DNA of 57,118 nucleotides from Branchiostoma floridae. Its lineage: Eukaryota; Chordata; Leptocardii; Amphioxiformes; Branchiostomatidae. Of the stretch, positions 12,801-22,984 are shown piece by piece (the first letter of the stretch is position 1; each line of letters starts with the position of its first letter). The notes under the pieces were generated by a model, which was not told where the DNA came from, made no database searches, and worked only from the letters and a program-made list of their open reading frames with translations. The stretch is from assembly GCF_000003815.2 (NCBI RefSeq), contig NC_049979.1:34633246-34690363 (forward strand), in the 5' to 3' direction. The translations under genes were made by a program, and so were the position numbers.

Positions 12801-13198
12801 CGAGAAAATAACAAAACAGTGACGCAGTCAACGAACCTCGCAGTGACNNNNNNNNNNNNNNNNNNNNNNNNNNNNNNNNNNNNNNNNNNNNNNNNNNNNN
12901 NNNNNNNNNNNNNNNNNNNNNNNNNNNNNNNNNNNNNNNNNNNNNNNAAAAGGCCAAATTTAAAACGTCTTTCTTGTAAAGTGATACCAACGCACCTGTA
13001 CATATTGGCCGGCATGCCTCGTGTTAGCAGATGTGGGACGACAAGCCCGGCCTCCAGTCCGTAACAAAGTTCCCGTCCTAGCATGATGCTGCTGTTCGCT
13101 GCAAGTTGCCAGAGGGTGCGCTTTGGACGTCGATCGTAAGGTGGCGCAACGTCCCTTGAAATTAGGCAGGTTGTCTCTGAAGCTCCAAGTGACGACAT
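9850..13198 (-). CDS. SLC45-family (sucrose/proton-type MFS) transporter, middle exon(s) missing
   Basis: Minus-strand exons: 13198-12996 (ATG at 13198; AG before GTGCGT), 12076-11267 (after TTACCAG; G before GTGAGA), 10810-10593 (after TGTCTGTAG; CAG before GTAAGG) and 10068-9850 (after CCATCTTCAG; stop TAA 9852-9850). Exon 1 has LGRELCYGLEAGLVVPHLL, matching the first membrane helix of SLC45 proteins. The long exon has GLGGVLGYMSGAVDW, then a loop of about 190 residues, then FFTDFMGRRVYGG and MGCWGL, all family hallmarks. The last exons give SIVPYRLLSQYH and GMGVDCALLTAQIQLSR. The family are 12-helix plasma or organelle membrane proteins that move sugars with protons. Helices 2-5 (with the usual RxGRR loop) are absent: exon 1 ends in phase 2 while the next visible exon starts in phase 1. 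The missing part is probably in the 12848-12947 gap. Which SLC45 member it is cannot be told. Confidence 0.88.
10042..10163. repeat. 67-bp tandem duplication across the last-exon acceptor of the SLC45-like gene
   Basis: CGAACTGTCTGGACCTG at 10042 recurs at 10109 (CGAACCGTCTGGACCTG), followed in both copies by GTTATGTACT and GATGGAACACAACAAC. Each copy contains an acceptor-like CCATCT(T/C)CAG on the minus strand. Only the 10068 copy continues in frame to the stop codon. Confidence 0.8.
10443..10664. repeat. 74-bp x 3 tandem repeat spanning an exon end and its splice donor
   Basis: ACCTGTTCATTCCGGTGATA recurs at 10443, 10517 and 10591 with one or two changes. The 10591 copy is the true 3' end of an SLC45 exon (last ~24 codons plus CAG/GTAAGG). 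The other two are intronic copies that still carry the donor but have no acceptor of their own. Confidence 0.85.
12206..12624 (+). pseudogene. LINE 3' fragment in an SLC45 intron
   Basis: From ATG 12208 the frame reads DLQWMRLQDRRKMSRLCMMY and NYLIPAQKRTR. After a 1-base shift it continues CKYQSYQPRIEVFKNSYFPR and TIVEWNLLSP to TAG 12491-12493. This is the conserved tail of CR1/L2-type LINE polyproteins. The following 3' part (GCTGGTGTGTTACGCCGAAG ... TATAGATACAG) recurs inverted at 22231-22305. The frameshift and missing 5' part make it dead. Confidence 0.78.
12627..12847. mobile_element. Second PIF/Harbinger-like MITE, cut by a gap
   Basis: The interior matches the 8631-8877 element (CTCAACGAATTTCAAAGATA, AAGAACGAACTTTCTTAC, TTACGCAATATCTGAATTAT). 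Its ends differ: AGGTGCACTCTCACTGCACT. The right terminus disappears into the N run. Confidence 0.7.
12848..12947. other. Assembly gap, exactly 100 N
   Basis: A round 100 N is normally a placeholder for unknown length. It lies where the SLC45 exon(s) for helices 2-5 should be. Confidence 0.95.
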
Positions 13199-15640
13199 AC
13201 TGAGCGCACTTGAATTTTTAATAAAGAAACATATATCAAATTAATGGATGGCGGTAACAAAATTGTACCATCTTAGGTTTAGGTCTCAATCAGTGTACAC
13301 AGGCGTCTCTCTCCGGCATAGCATAAATTTACCACGGTTTCTCAAATATCTATTATTTCCTCAGTCTACAACTGAGTTTGGTGGACATTTACGTTAGTGC
13401 GCAGTCATTCAGTTCACTGCCATACGGTAACATTATGAATCCCTATTTTCAAAACAACACAAACAGATGCTTATTTCTGTGCAGTTCAGAAACTTGTCGT
13501 GGGGGGGCGTTATTCTATATCGGCGATAAACAGATTATGCTTTCTGTTGTGCAGTATTTGATCTTCACGGGATTTTCGTCATAGTGATTGTAATATGAAC
13601 GCTCCATGTACCCCAATATGGCGAAAATGACGTTATTTTAAAATCTAGTATAAGGCAGTGAATGGTCTACAAGTTTGAAATACACCACCTTGCATGGCAA
13701 ATTGAAGAAAATAAAATTAACTAACATCAAGCCAAAAGATTCTAAGTAGGTAAAATGAATGCCTGTATTTCTACGACGCATGTGTTATCGTCCCTACTAC
13801 TACCAGTGATGGTACATGTCGTGTGACGATAGCTATGAAAAACGTTGTCATCATATTCAATCTACATGCAACGTTACTCGTACAAGGTGGTATGGGGAGG
13901 GGGCAACGCTGACATTCAAAGGTTAGAGAGCTTTCATCAAACTGTTCGACGTACCTGTTTTAGAGGCTGCTCTCAGATGTGACGGAATGAAAGTTGAGCT
14001 TCACAACTAGAGATGTTGAACACCTCAGATACAGATCCGTGAAGTTTCCTCCACCCCTAGCATCCGTTAGCATAAGCCCTCTCACAGATATCAAAACGCA
14101 TGAGCGGTGACAGGAATTCTAGGTGATATGTCAAAGGTTAAATCCCTGTGAAAGACAACAAAACGCGTCTAGACATTGTTATGCAAATCGAAACAATGGT
14201 CGAGACAAGAACTGTGTGATAGGGCTTATGCCTCCTCACGGTCTCACTGAAATGTATACATGCGCGGTCTCATCACCTGTGTGCATACAAAGAATCACCT
14301 AATTTCCACTAATTTACATTTCTTTACTCCGTCCAAAAAGTGCACATGATTCAACTGTCTCTGCCTAGTGTCCAGCGGTGTCCAGCCTAGTTCTGTGGAA
14401 GCCAGCTCATGGGAAACGGAGACAGGGCAGACCCCCCTTATCTACATAGATTAGAAGGGACACAGGACTAGAGGCTGACAGCATGGGGAAAGCGATGCTT
14501 GACAAGGTCTTCTGGGCTGCTACAGTGGTTCAGGTGACAGGGGAGGAGCGACACCCGACATAAGCCAAGTAAGTCAAGCCTCTGCCCAAGGAGGTTAAAT
14601 TGCTCTTTCTACACTGGCTGATTGATTATCTACTATGTCAACTACGCTTTGTCTAAAAGGTGAGTACAAACATTCATCTTTGTGATACTAGAGCACTTTG
14701 TTATGGTTGTTAATGATTATCCTTGGTTTACACAATCTCTCGCTGGCTAGGTGTCGGCAACTGTAGCACCGAACGCTAGGTGCGCGACTTTAGTCAGGCG
14801 ACTTGATCAGCGAATTCAATGGAAAGTAAACCTCAGGGCCGTTTTGCGTTAGGAGCAAAAAAAGATGATTGGATGACGTCACGACTCACGACTAATGAAT
14901 TTAAATATCTGACCAATAAACGCCATGGCCGCTTAGACTGACGGATCAATTACGTCAATCAATTATTGAATCATGAAAGTTCATTTGTGTTGGTAGAATA
15001 CATGACCATTCTATCTCCAGCAAAAGTGGTGTGTTCTTGACGAAACTAGTACTGCTGGAGATAGAAGGGGTATTCATTCTGTGAACAAGGTCGGCTGAGT
15101 TTGTCCGAAAATTGAGGGGGGTTTAAGTCACTATAGTGTTAATTACAGTGTTGGAAGTAATTAGTGTTTACTTAGCATCTTTCCATAGTGTATCCTATAT
15201 TGTTATTGTTATTGGCGCTGAATGTCGAGGAGTTGGCGAAAACATATGTATACACATCGACTGATTTCAATAGATACATAATTGGGGTAATAAATTATAT
15301 ATAATCCAACGTCACATGAAAACAAATGCCCTGTTAACGTCAACACACATCTCTATGCCATATTTTTTCATTAAACCAACTTCCCGTTAAACAGAGACTG
15401 CTGAGCGATGAAAATTGGACTTGTGTGACTTACCGTACATGGCGTTATGAATGTAATTCATGAATGTTATGAATGTAATTCCTGATCTAAAAATATGACT
15501 TCAAAGTAAACTCCTTGGTTAAAAGACATGTATCAGGAATGCCCGTCAACCCCGCAGACGTAGTGGAGTAAAACGTCCACCCTCTGATGAGTGACCTACT
15601 TCTACTCTATTTTAAGGAACCTTTCGTCACTCTGTGTCAA
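13199..15640. other. Intergenic, upstream of the SLC45-like gene
   Basis: No supported gene. The promoter of the SLC45-like gene should lie in the first part, but no motif stands out. A small duplication (ATGAATGTAATTC twice) lies at 15445-15482. For the 80-nt hairpin at 14996 see its own entry. Confidence 0.4.
14996..15075. other. 80-nt hairpin, possibly structured RNA or a tiny inverted repeat
   Basis: GAATAC plus TTCTATCTCCAGCA on the left arm is mirrored by TGCTGGAGATAGAA plus GTATTC on the right. The inner 14 bp pair perfectly and the outer 6 bp pair beyond an asymmetric 7/4-nt bulge. The loop is ~30 nt. Size is in the range of an animal microRNA precursor, but the loop is large and there is no evidence of transcription. 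Confidence 0.4.
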
Positions 15641-15649
15641 TTCTGGAGA

Positions 15650-16260
15650 AAACCAGACACTGCGGCGGTCCAGTCTGAAATGCCATTTCCGGCATTGCCC
15701 GGAAATAGCTAGTAAGCTAAGTTAATGATTTCCATCAAAATTAAATCACACATGGTTTTAGCTGAAGTTACTGAGAGCGATCCCCCACTTTGACATATTT
15801 TCACCATTTCGAGCACCGAAGGCACGAGCCGTTGCAAGAAAGGGTGGGGGGGGGGGGGATTTTGAGATGTTAACCGTCTGACACGCCATTTCCTATTGTT
15901 GAGGGATAAATATGCTGACAGAATGACATTCTATTAGAGACAAAAGTTTTTTTTATGGGCGACATCCCACGTCCCAAAAATATCTTCGCCATGTCGTCGT
16001 GAGCGCCAAAGTCACAAACCGTCGCAAGGGAGGTCCGGAGAAATCTGAAACGTCATTTCCTGCATTCGACGAGCACATGTCGCCTGAAGCTAAGCTAAAT
16101 TTGACATCTAAGAGTGAAAAGGTTTTTGACGGCGACGCTTTCGCAACATATTTTCCTCATGTCGAGCGCCGAAGGCCGGGAGATTCGGAGAAATTTTGAG
16201 ATCTGGACCCTTTGAAACGCCATTTTCTGCATTTTCAGGGTCTCGATCAAACATATACCA
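15650..16260. repeat. Degenerate tandem repeat, about three copies of 180-200 bp
   Basis: Three segments share GAGC(G/A)CCGAAGGC, then a CGTxGCAAG-like part, GGAGAAATxTGA and ACGCCATTTxCTGCATT. The copies begin near 15790, 15985 and 16130. A G13 tract lies at 15847-15859. Open frames across it are not conserved between copies. Confidence 0.55.
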
Positions 16261-17205
16261 ACACAAGGATATATATAATCATATACCAACACAAGGATAC
16301 AACAAGTGTTTCCTGCGGAATCTCCTCTCGTGACCGACTATTCCCATTACATCCTACACGAACTGATCACGAATTATTACTTACAGTTCCTCTGATGTAG
16401 CAATCTGTCTTTCGTGTCTTCAACACCGCAAATTCAAGAATGCAACAACCACCAGTGGAGTAAAACCCAGTTAAGTCTGTCCCTAAGCTAAGATACAAAG
16501 AGATCCTTCCCCAACGTCTTCCCCTGTCTGTTCTTGTCCTTCCTCTGAGATGACATACTTCTACTCTATTTTAAGAGGGCACGCCCCAGTTTATTTCCGA
16601 TCTTAATTGGAGGCTGCACATCCTCAAGGCTAGCGACAATCTCTTCCAGGGAAATATCCTGAATCAAAATAACTGTATATGGGATTAGAGAATATTCCGT
16701 CAGTTTCAAGACCAACCGAGCACTGGTCCGTCAAGTTCTCTAATGAAGCCAATTAGAGCGAAAACGCATTATTTTCATACAATGCACAAAATTGGGCATT
16801 TTTGCATTGGATAAAACCTACATTAAAAGATTTTCCCGGCAAACACGACTGATGTTGACAGAAAAAGAAAAAAAGACCTTGCGAGTAGTCGAGCCAATTA
16901 TAAAGAAAATTCTAGTACATCATCAGCGGCGTGCGGCATTGCAACTTACATAGTACCAGAGTCAGAGGTCAACCTAGGTCAGGGTTCCCCTTCACATTCA
17001 AGGCGAATGGATGCCCGGAATTGAGGCTCGAGGTCAACACCACTTCTTACGCTTTTCAGCCATGTTAGCCTTTACCCTCGAAACCCATTCATAACTTTTT
17101 TTCGCGCACTACCGAACCGGGCTGTGCACCGTTAAAAACCTACAGGCCGGCTCAACTCATTACCAGTGACTCCGTCACAACATGCGCCGGTCATACATTT
17201 TTACT
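16261..17205. other. Intergenic before the lectin cluster
   Basis: No gene was recognised. CTACTTCTACTCTATTTTAA is shared between 15597 and 16557, a short dispersed repeat. Confidence 0.4.
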
Positions 17206-18239
17206 ACGCCTCAAGGGCAATACTAGTTATATGTCATAATTGTGTTTACTATAAAAGAACTCCAGATATTGTAAATGATTTTTGGTACTAGTAACGTCTC
17301 GGGAGCGAGCCTTATACTGTTGTTGGCGAATAGCGTAAACATAAGGAGATGCATATTATGCAAATCAGGACATTTTGTACATAATAAAAGAGAACAAGTT
17401 ATGATTCAGCTGCAGGAAATGATGTAGTATTGACTATAATACTGTGGCATAAAGATTAAAATAGCAGATGTCACTGGTCAGTAGGGTAAGAAGTTAAGAA
17501 CAGAAGGGTAAGAACAGTAGGGTAAGAACAAACATATGTCAGTGGGCCGTTGAAAACTGTTCCCAGGCTCGACCACTCCAATGGTTTTGTTTGTGGGTTC
17601 TTGTTCTTCCTAAAAGAGTTATGAACGGATATGCGAGGCTTTTCTTCGTTGCTTTGACAAACGTATCAGTCACATATGATTTCGAATAGAAGATACGATA
17701 ACATAACTTATAAGAACACAATTTATTTATTAGTTTCCATGACCTTTTGTTTACAGTCTTCATCAACTTCACATTGACTTCCTTCGGGAAATCGACTTTC
17801 TTTCCTTCATTAATGGTTCCATTCTAATTACCATTCAGAATTGCAACTTGTGGCTCGTCATTACTACAAACGATGAATGTATAAAGTATCGAATTAGTTA
17901 TTTTAATATGTGAAGTGCCTTAAGACAATGTTCTTAAAGTACACTTAATTTATTCATCAATTACTTATTGATGAGAAAACATTAAGATGATGGCCTTTGC
18001 CAGTCAAGATGTCACTTTTTTCAAAATGCTATTCTCGTGAAAGATACCGTAATTTCTCTTATACATCAGCATCTACCGTAGCCTGGGTGACAACTGACTC
18101 TGTCCTTTCGCATACTGACGCCCAAGGCTACATCTAAAGCTGCCTAATAGAAAACATTTAACTTTCCCGTTGCAAAACACACCGGATCATCTAGAACTAC
18201 TTCTTTGGAACATTACCCTGACTCAAGCTTTAGTTAAAC
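17206..18239. repeat. Segmental duplication block P1 (3' flank of lectin gene A)
   Basis: This block is nearly identical to 22985-24036 over about 1 kb and holds the 3' flank of the lectin gene. A 14-15 bp subrepeat (GTAAGAACAGTAGG) occurs about three times at 17486-17532 and about five times in the second block. On the minus strand AATAAA occurs near 17950 and 17725, candidate polyadenylation signals for gene A. Confidence 0.85.
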
Positions 18240-18313
18240 AAGCAAGTTTTACTTCGGGTGGTCTGAGAACGGTCGACCCGTTGCACAGTGGTGTTGAGAG
18301 CTCAGCTTGTCAC

Positions 18314-21300
18314 CTAGCCACGTCCTGTGAAAAGATGAACGAGATTGTAAGAAATAGACTAGTTTTACCGTAACAACAACTATGATGATCGAGTGATTTG
18401 GAAAATTTATTACTTGAGTGTTTTCACTAGAGTAATTTTAGGCTATGAAATGTTTGCGTGACGTACCTGGAGCGACTTGACAGATGAAACGCATGTAGTA
18501 GTCGTCACATGTCGCCACCGCCCACTTGCCTTTCTGACCCCCGGACTTGGCGTAATAACCACAACCCTTGCCGTCAGGTTCTCCTGGAGCCCAGGAGGTA
18601 AACGTGCCCAGTGCAGAACCATCCAGCCACTTAAAGCCTCCTCTGCGCCGACTACGCAGGCCGAACCAGAAGCCATAATCGCTCACAGATGTGTATAAAG
18701 AGACCAGGAAGGCGTTGGTCTCAGCGTCTCGGGGCATGGCGAGGGTACCACTATCTGCAAGACAGGCCGCTTTCGCTCCGTCGAAGTTTTCTGCATTCCT
18801 GAAGACTTTGAAGCAGACGTCACGATGTTTTGTGTAACCTCCGGGACAAGATACTATAAGAAACATTTGGGAAGGAAGGAAGATTTGCTCGAGTTTTCTT
18901 TAATAGGCTTTGTCTATCTATGCAAAATTCTTACTGCAATACCGTTTTAAACATGAAATTAAGTAAGAAAAAAATAATTATACGGTCAGGTTTAAACACG
19001 CGATAGAATGTGTGTTTTACCTGCATGTTCAGCCGGTCCGGTACACTTGCACATCCCTTTTGGACCACGTGGCCCGACGGGTCCCATTGGTCCTCGGGGC
19101 CCAACTGGTCCGGGTGGCCCGTCCTTTCCCACTGGGCCAGCGGGGCCCGTGGCGCCCCTTTTCCCCGGAGGGCCAGGAGGCCCGGCAGACACAGGACCAG
19201 TGGGCCCAATGGGTCCCCTCTCTCCCGGAGGTCCGGGAAGTCCGGTAGACACAGGTCCAGCTGGCCCAATGGGTCCCCTTTCTCCTGGAGGTCCGGGAGG
19301 CCCGGGAAGCATCTCACTCGGTTCGTTTCCTGAAAAGATTATCATAATCAAACTCCCAGTTCAAGAAGGCCCAGGCACATCTATGGGCCCAACGTTCTCG
19401 TTCGCAGCAAAGTGACGCGTCACATATGATCGACCTTGCAATCAGGCACATCTAAAATAAGCACGTTTTACCGTTGTCAGTTGTTCAAGAATATAAGACA
19501 AGTTCTTACCAACCACATCTAACCGTTATGTTGTTCAAGCACAGACCGTTCAAAGACCGCTCCAAACGCAAACTTCTTCACAAATGCAAGAAACCGTATT
19601 TTGGAAGATGCAGTTGTATTAGTCTACAGGTTGCATGGTCTGCCGGTATTGTATACTGTAGAATTACATCAGTACAATGTAAACTACACAGTACTTACGA
19701 TCTAGCTCCTGCACACGCGCTCGCATTTTTCCCATCTCCTCTGAAAGCCTTCCCACGTCCTCAAAAATAGTGAATCTGACTGAATCAACAAAACAATCAC
19801 GAGCGATAAGTTGGCATAATACTGTCGTTTGAACAGAATTCCACAAGCATTATCTTTTAAGGCATATTTATTATATGAGTAAAATGAAACTGACCAGCAA
19901 AATAGGACGATAGTACGGCGATGACCACGACGACAGCAGGACTTGCGATTTTCCACAACCCCTTGCATCGGCTGGCGCACTTACGCTTCTTTTTGGCCGC
20001 TGCTTTGGAGCATGGAAATTATTGAAAGCGTAAAACGATTCATTTTGTTGCATTTTGCCATATATCAACACTGTGTTGAAGTTTGGTACAAGACGGACTG
20101 TACATATTGTGTTGACATTTGTAGAAGAAAGAAAACCTCCAGTCTATGTATACTGTAGATATTACTGAAGGCGGAATAACCATGGTAACAACGTTTTGCG
20201 TTATACAGCGAGCTGGTTATTATTGGACTTAGCAGAGCACATTGGACACTTATAACATTTTGCAAAAATCTTTTCTGTTACACAAATAAAATATCCGATA
20301 TTTTGTGGTAAATCACTAGATTTTTTGTAGACAATCTCGAGATCTTTCGAGACAATCTTGAGATATTTCATAAATTTTGCAAGTTCTTTGAAATGATCTA
20401 AAGATTCTTTCCAGACATCTCATGATATCGGACTTTCAAAATATCTTGAGATTTAGGATCTTAGAATTTTTCTAAAACATCTTCAGATTGAGTCAAAACA
20501 TCTTAGGATCAAATCGACACATCTCAAGATTAAGTCATAACATCTCAAGATTCAAAACCAAATCTTAAGAGGTTTGGCATAAATTATAAGATTTTTCTTT
20601 AATTTTCGAAGAAGCGTGAATAGTCGCACCGGGGGACATTATGATCAGTGGAGTATCAGAGAAGTTTTTTCACAAATATCAGATATGTAAATTTANNNNN
20701 NNNNNNNNNNNNNNNNNNNNNNNNNNNNNNNNNNNNNNNNNNNNNNNNNNNNNNNNNNNNNNNNNNNNNNNNNNNNNNNNNNNNNNNNNNNNNNNAGTAG
20801 TAATCTGTTCCTGTTGTCCAGCACAACGGTCGACTTAGAACCAAAGCGAGATCCACAAAGCAAGACAAATACAGGACGCCTTTACTTGAAACGACGTTTT
20901 ACCTTCCACGGGGGCGTTCTGAAGTTTGGGAAAACAATCAGTCTGAGGCTGCTGCTTTGGTGTGGTGTCTGGAGGAAAATTACAGATTTAAAAAAATTAA
21001 AGCTAGAACGTTCAGGAAAACATCTAAAATGATAAATAACGGTTAAAAGCATGTGCCTTGGATTTAAATCAATTACCCAATTGCCAATCCATTTTCAAAC
21101 TTTGAAAGACGTGGTAATACTGTAGATAATAATAACAGTGTGTTCAAGTTTAAAAGGGTGCCGACGATTTGCTTTTAGAAAATTGGTTTTGTATCAAATA
21201 CAAAAACAGTCGACGTAAAACCAAATCGAGAACCACGCGCACAAAGCCAGATAAGAACAGGATACTGTCAATAAAAACACTTTACCGTCAATGGATTCGT

Positions 21301-21649
21301 ACACAGAGTTCGGAAAACAATCAGTCTGAGGCTCCGACATGGGTGTAGTGTCTAGGGGAAAAATATAGAAATGTAACTTAGGGTGAGAAAGCTTCTCAAT
21401 TGGGAGAAATATATATTGATAACAATATAAAAAAACAAGTCAGTGAAATAAAAAGCACAGGAAGATTGTTAAGATTTGACAGGAATTCTGCATATTACCA
21501 ATACCTGAACCGGAGACACTCCTTATTATACATTCTCCTCCCTTCAAAGAGGCGGAACATATTTTGCAAACTATCGTGACATCGGAAAATGACAAAACAT
21601 ACCAGCATCTGTGTCACCAGTCTGGGACTGCTGCTGCCCTTCCGACATG
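18314..21649 (-). CDS. Lectin gene A: type II membrane protein with collagen stalk and C-type lectin domain (intact)
   Basis: Eight exons, all with GT-AG ends: 21649-21604, 21351-21286, 20968-20903, 19999-19895, 19779-19699, 19329-19021, 18853-18467, 18324-18314. All internal junctions are phase 1 and give 356 codons plus TAG. Residues 1-76 form a Thr/Gln/Pro-rich cytoplasmic tail built from two related 22-residue exons (PQTDCFP in each), with YESI as a possible YxxPhi sorting motif and a basic KKKRK stop. About 77-94 is the membrane segment ([13 protein letters not shown]), 95-121 a short coil, 131-215 some 26 Gly-X-Y triplets broken at two points, then CKC. The lectin domain (225-353) has six Cys (227, 238, 255, 322, 340, 349), FWFGL and EPD at 316-318 in place of EPN/QPD, with no WND. 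The layout resembles membrane collectins such as COLEC12. Sugar binding is uncertain. A cell-surface pattern-recognition role is inferred. Confidence 0.9.
20290..20580. repeat. Palindromic ATCTCAAGAT-type repeats in intron 3 of gene A
   Basis: About a dozen degenerate copies of ATCT(C/T)(A/G)AGAT in both orientations, 15-30 bp apart. The same array is in intron 3 of gene B (30220-30470) and, more diverged, gene C (36245-36490). Confidence 0.65.
20696..20795. other. Assembly gap, exactly 100 N
   Basis: It lies in intron 3 of gene A. Gene B, which is almost identical here, has only about 47 bases between the flanking sequences, so the true missing piece is probably that size and contains no exon. 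Confidence 0.95.
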
Positions 21650-22984
21650 ATGCCACTTGTCAGGTTTCAGCACAGCAAAAAACACGTCTTACCCCTGGCT
21701 AGGCACTTGTTATTACCAGCGTAGCCCCAGACTCAAAGAAATATGAAGCCTTACATCACGACATCAAAAAACCAGAGATGGACGCAATTCATGTACGCTT
21801 GGTAGCAAAGACCGCCCACATCCAGGACAATTGTTATTATGCATGTATCGGTCTATTTTCTAACTAATGAAAATGGGTTTTTGGACATGTCAGACAAATG
21901 ACATTTTGAATGTTCTACACTTTGTTGCCCTCCTACCATACTTCATTATCCCCTTCCAACTACATGTCAGACCATTGAAACATCAAAAGTCGATTCGTGT
22001 GACCTTTACCTTTATGACCTTAGCAATTGAATGTTAAATTTATGACTTCAAAGTATGGGAGAGATTTCATCAACATAAAACCTCTTTGAATCTAGACATT
22101 CTGCAGCCATGATGTTTGGGGACGTTATACTGTTTAGTTTACGTTCAAGGGATTTCAGATATTTCAAAAGGGATTTTTGCCGGCGCTTAGGAAGTGAAGT
22201 TAATGTTATACTATTGTAGGTGATGATTAATACAATCTGTATCTATATTGCCGGTATAATCACCCTTCGGCATAACACACCAGCTTCACAGACACGCCGC
22301 ACGCGATGCTTATTATGCACATTGGGCCCGAATGTACATAATAAATGGGGTAACTGTTAATTCAGCTGCAGTTTATGGTGTAGTAGTAGGCTCTTGTGAC
22401 TATACTAGTCCAGCATAGAGCTGTCACAGGTCGGTAGGGTACTGGCCTGGAACTAAGGACAACAAACATATGGCAGTGAGCCCTTAAAATCTGTTCCCGC
22501 CTTGTTTCACTACACCAAGGGTTCTGGTTGCTCAAGAAGTTGCCTATTTCAGGTTTTTCTTGTTTACTATGACAAAAGTTTCTGTCTCTTGTGTAGATTG
22601 GCGCATATGCATATGATCTATGATAGAACAACCCAGTTTACGTAATAAATAGCGACGTGACGACCTTTAATTTAAACGCCATATCTTTATTAGTTTTCAT
22701 AACCTTTCGTTCACGTTCGTCATCAACTATACATTCCAAATCAGGGAATCAAGTTGATTCCTTTTGTACATCACAGTTTCCTCATATGTGACTCCATGTT
22801 CTGAATATCACACAGAATTTGAACTCAGATCTATTCATTACTACGAGTCATGTAGGTATATAGTATTACACATTAAGTGATTAGATATTTCAATATGTGC
22901 AGTTCCTAAAGACAACGTTCTTGAAGTACAATTATAACGCTGTTCACTTATTGATGAGAAAGAATTAAGATGATGGCCTTTCCG
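21650..22984. other. 5' flank of gene A and an older copy of the 3' flank block
   Basis: From 21650 to about 22080 this matches the upstream flank of gene B (31697-32000, 32590-32800) and the displaced flank of gene C (50061-50320). From 22100 to 22984 it is a diverged version of block P1, orthologous to 32820-33660. No extra gene is present. No TATA box or other clear promoter motif was seen ahead of the start codon. Confidence 0.55.
22231..22305 (-). mobile_element. LINE 3'-end fragment
   Basis: About 75 bp matching, inverted, the 3' end of the LINE at 12555-12624 (CGAAGGGTGATTATACCGGC on the minus strand). The corresponding place in the unit B flank, near 32950, lacks it, so it is an insertion. 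Confidence 0.65.

Noticed and set aside
14483-14563. 27-codon plus-strand frame (MGKAMLDKVFW...) with a weak donor GTGACA inside
   Set aside because: It could be a first exon, but there is no partner exon or other support.
18438-18866. Reading the lectin exon as a complete single-exon gene starting MFLIV and ending after TSRKHFIA
   Set aside because: MFLI lies in the intron before the acceptor TTTCTTATAG, and the frame passes a strong donor (CAG/GTACGT) that joins in phase to a short last exon with a stop. Gene C has the same structure.
19008-19415. Plus-strand open frame rich in Gly-Pro-X, looking like an antisense collagen gene
   Set aside because: Gly (GGN) and Pro (CCN) codons are complementary, so the reverse of a Gly-Pro collagen exon also reads as Gly-Pro. 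The minus-strand exon has matching splice sites and neighbours. The same applies to 29021-29427 and 34619-34993.
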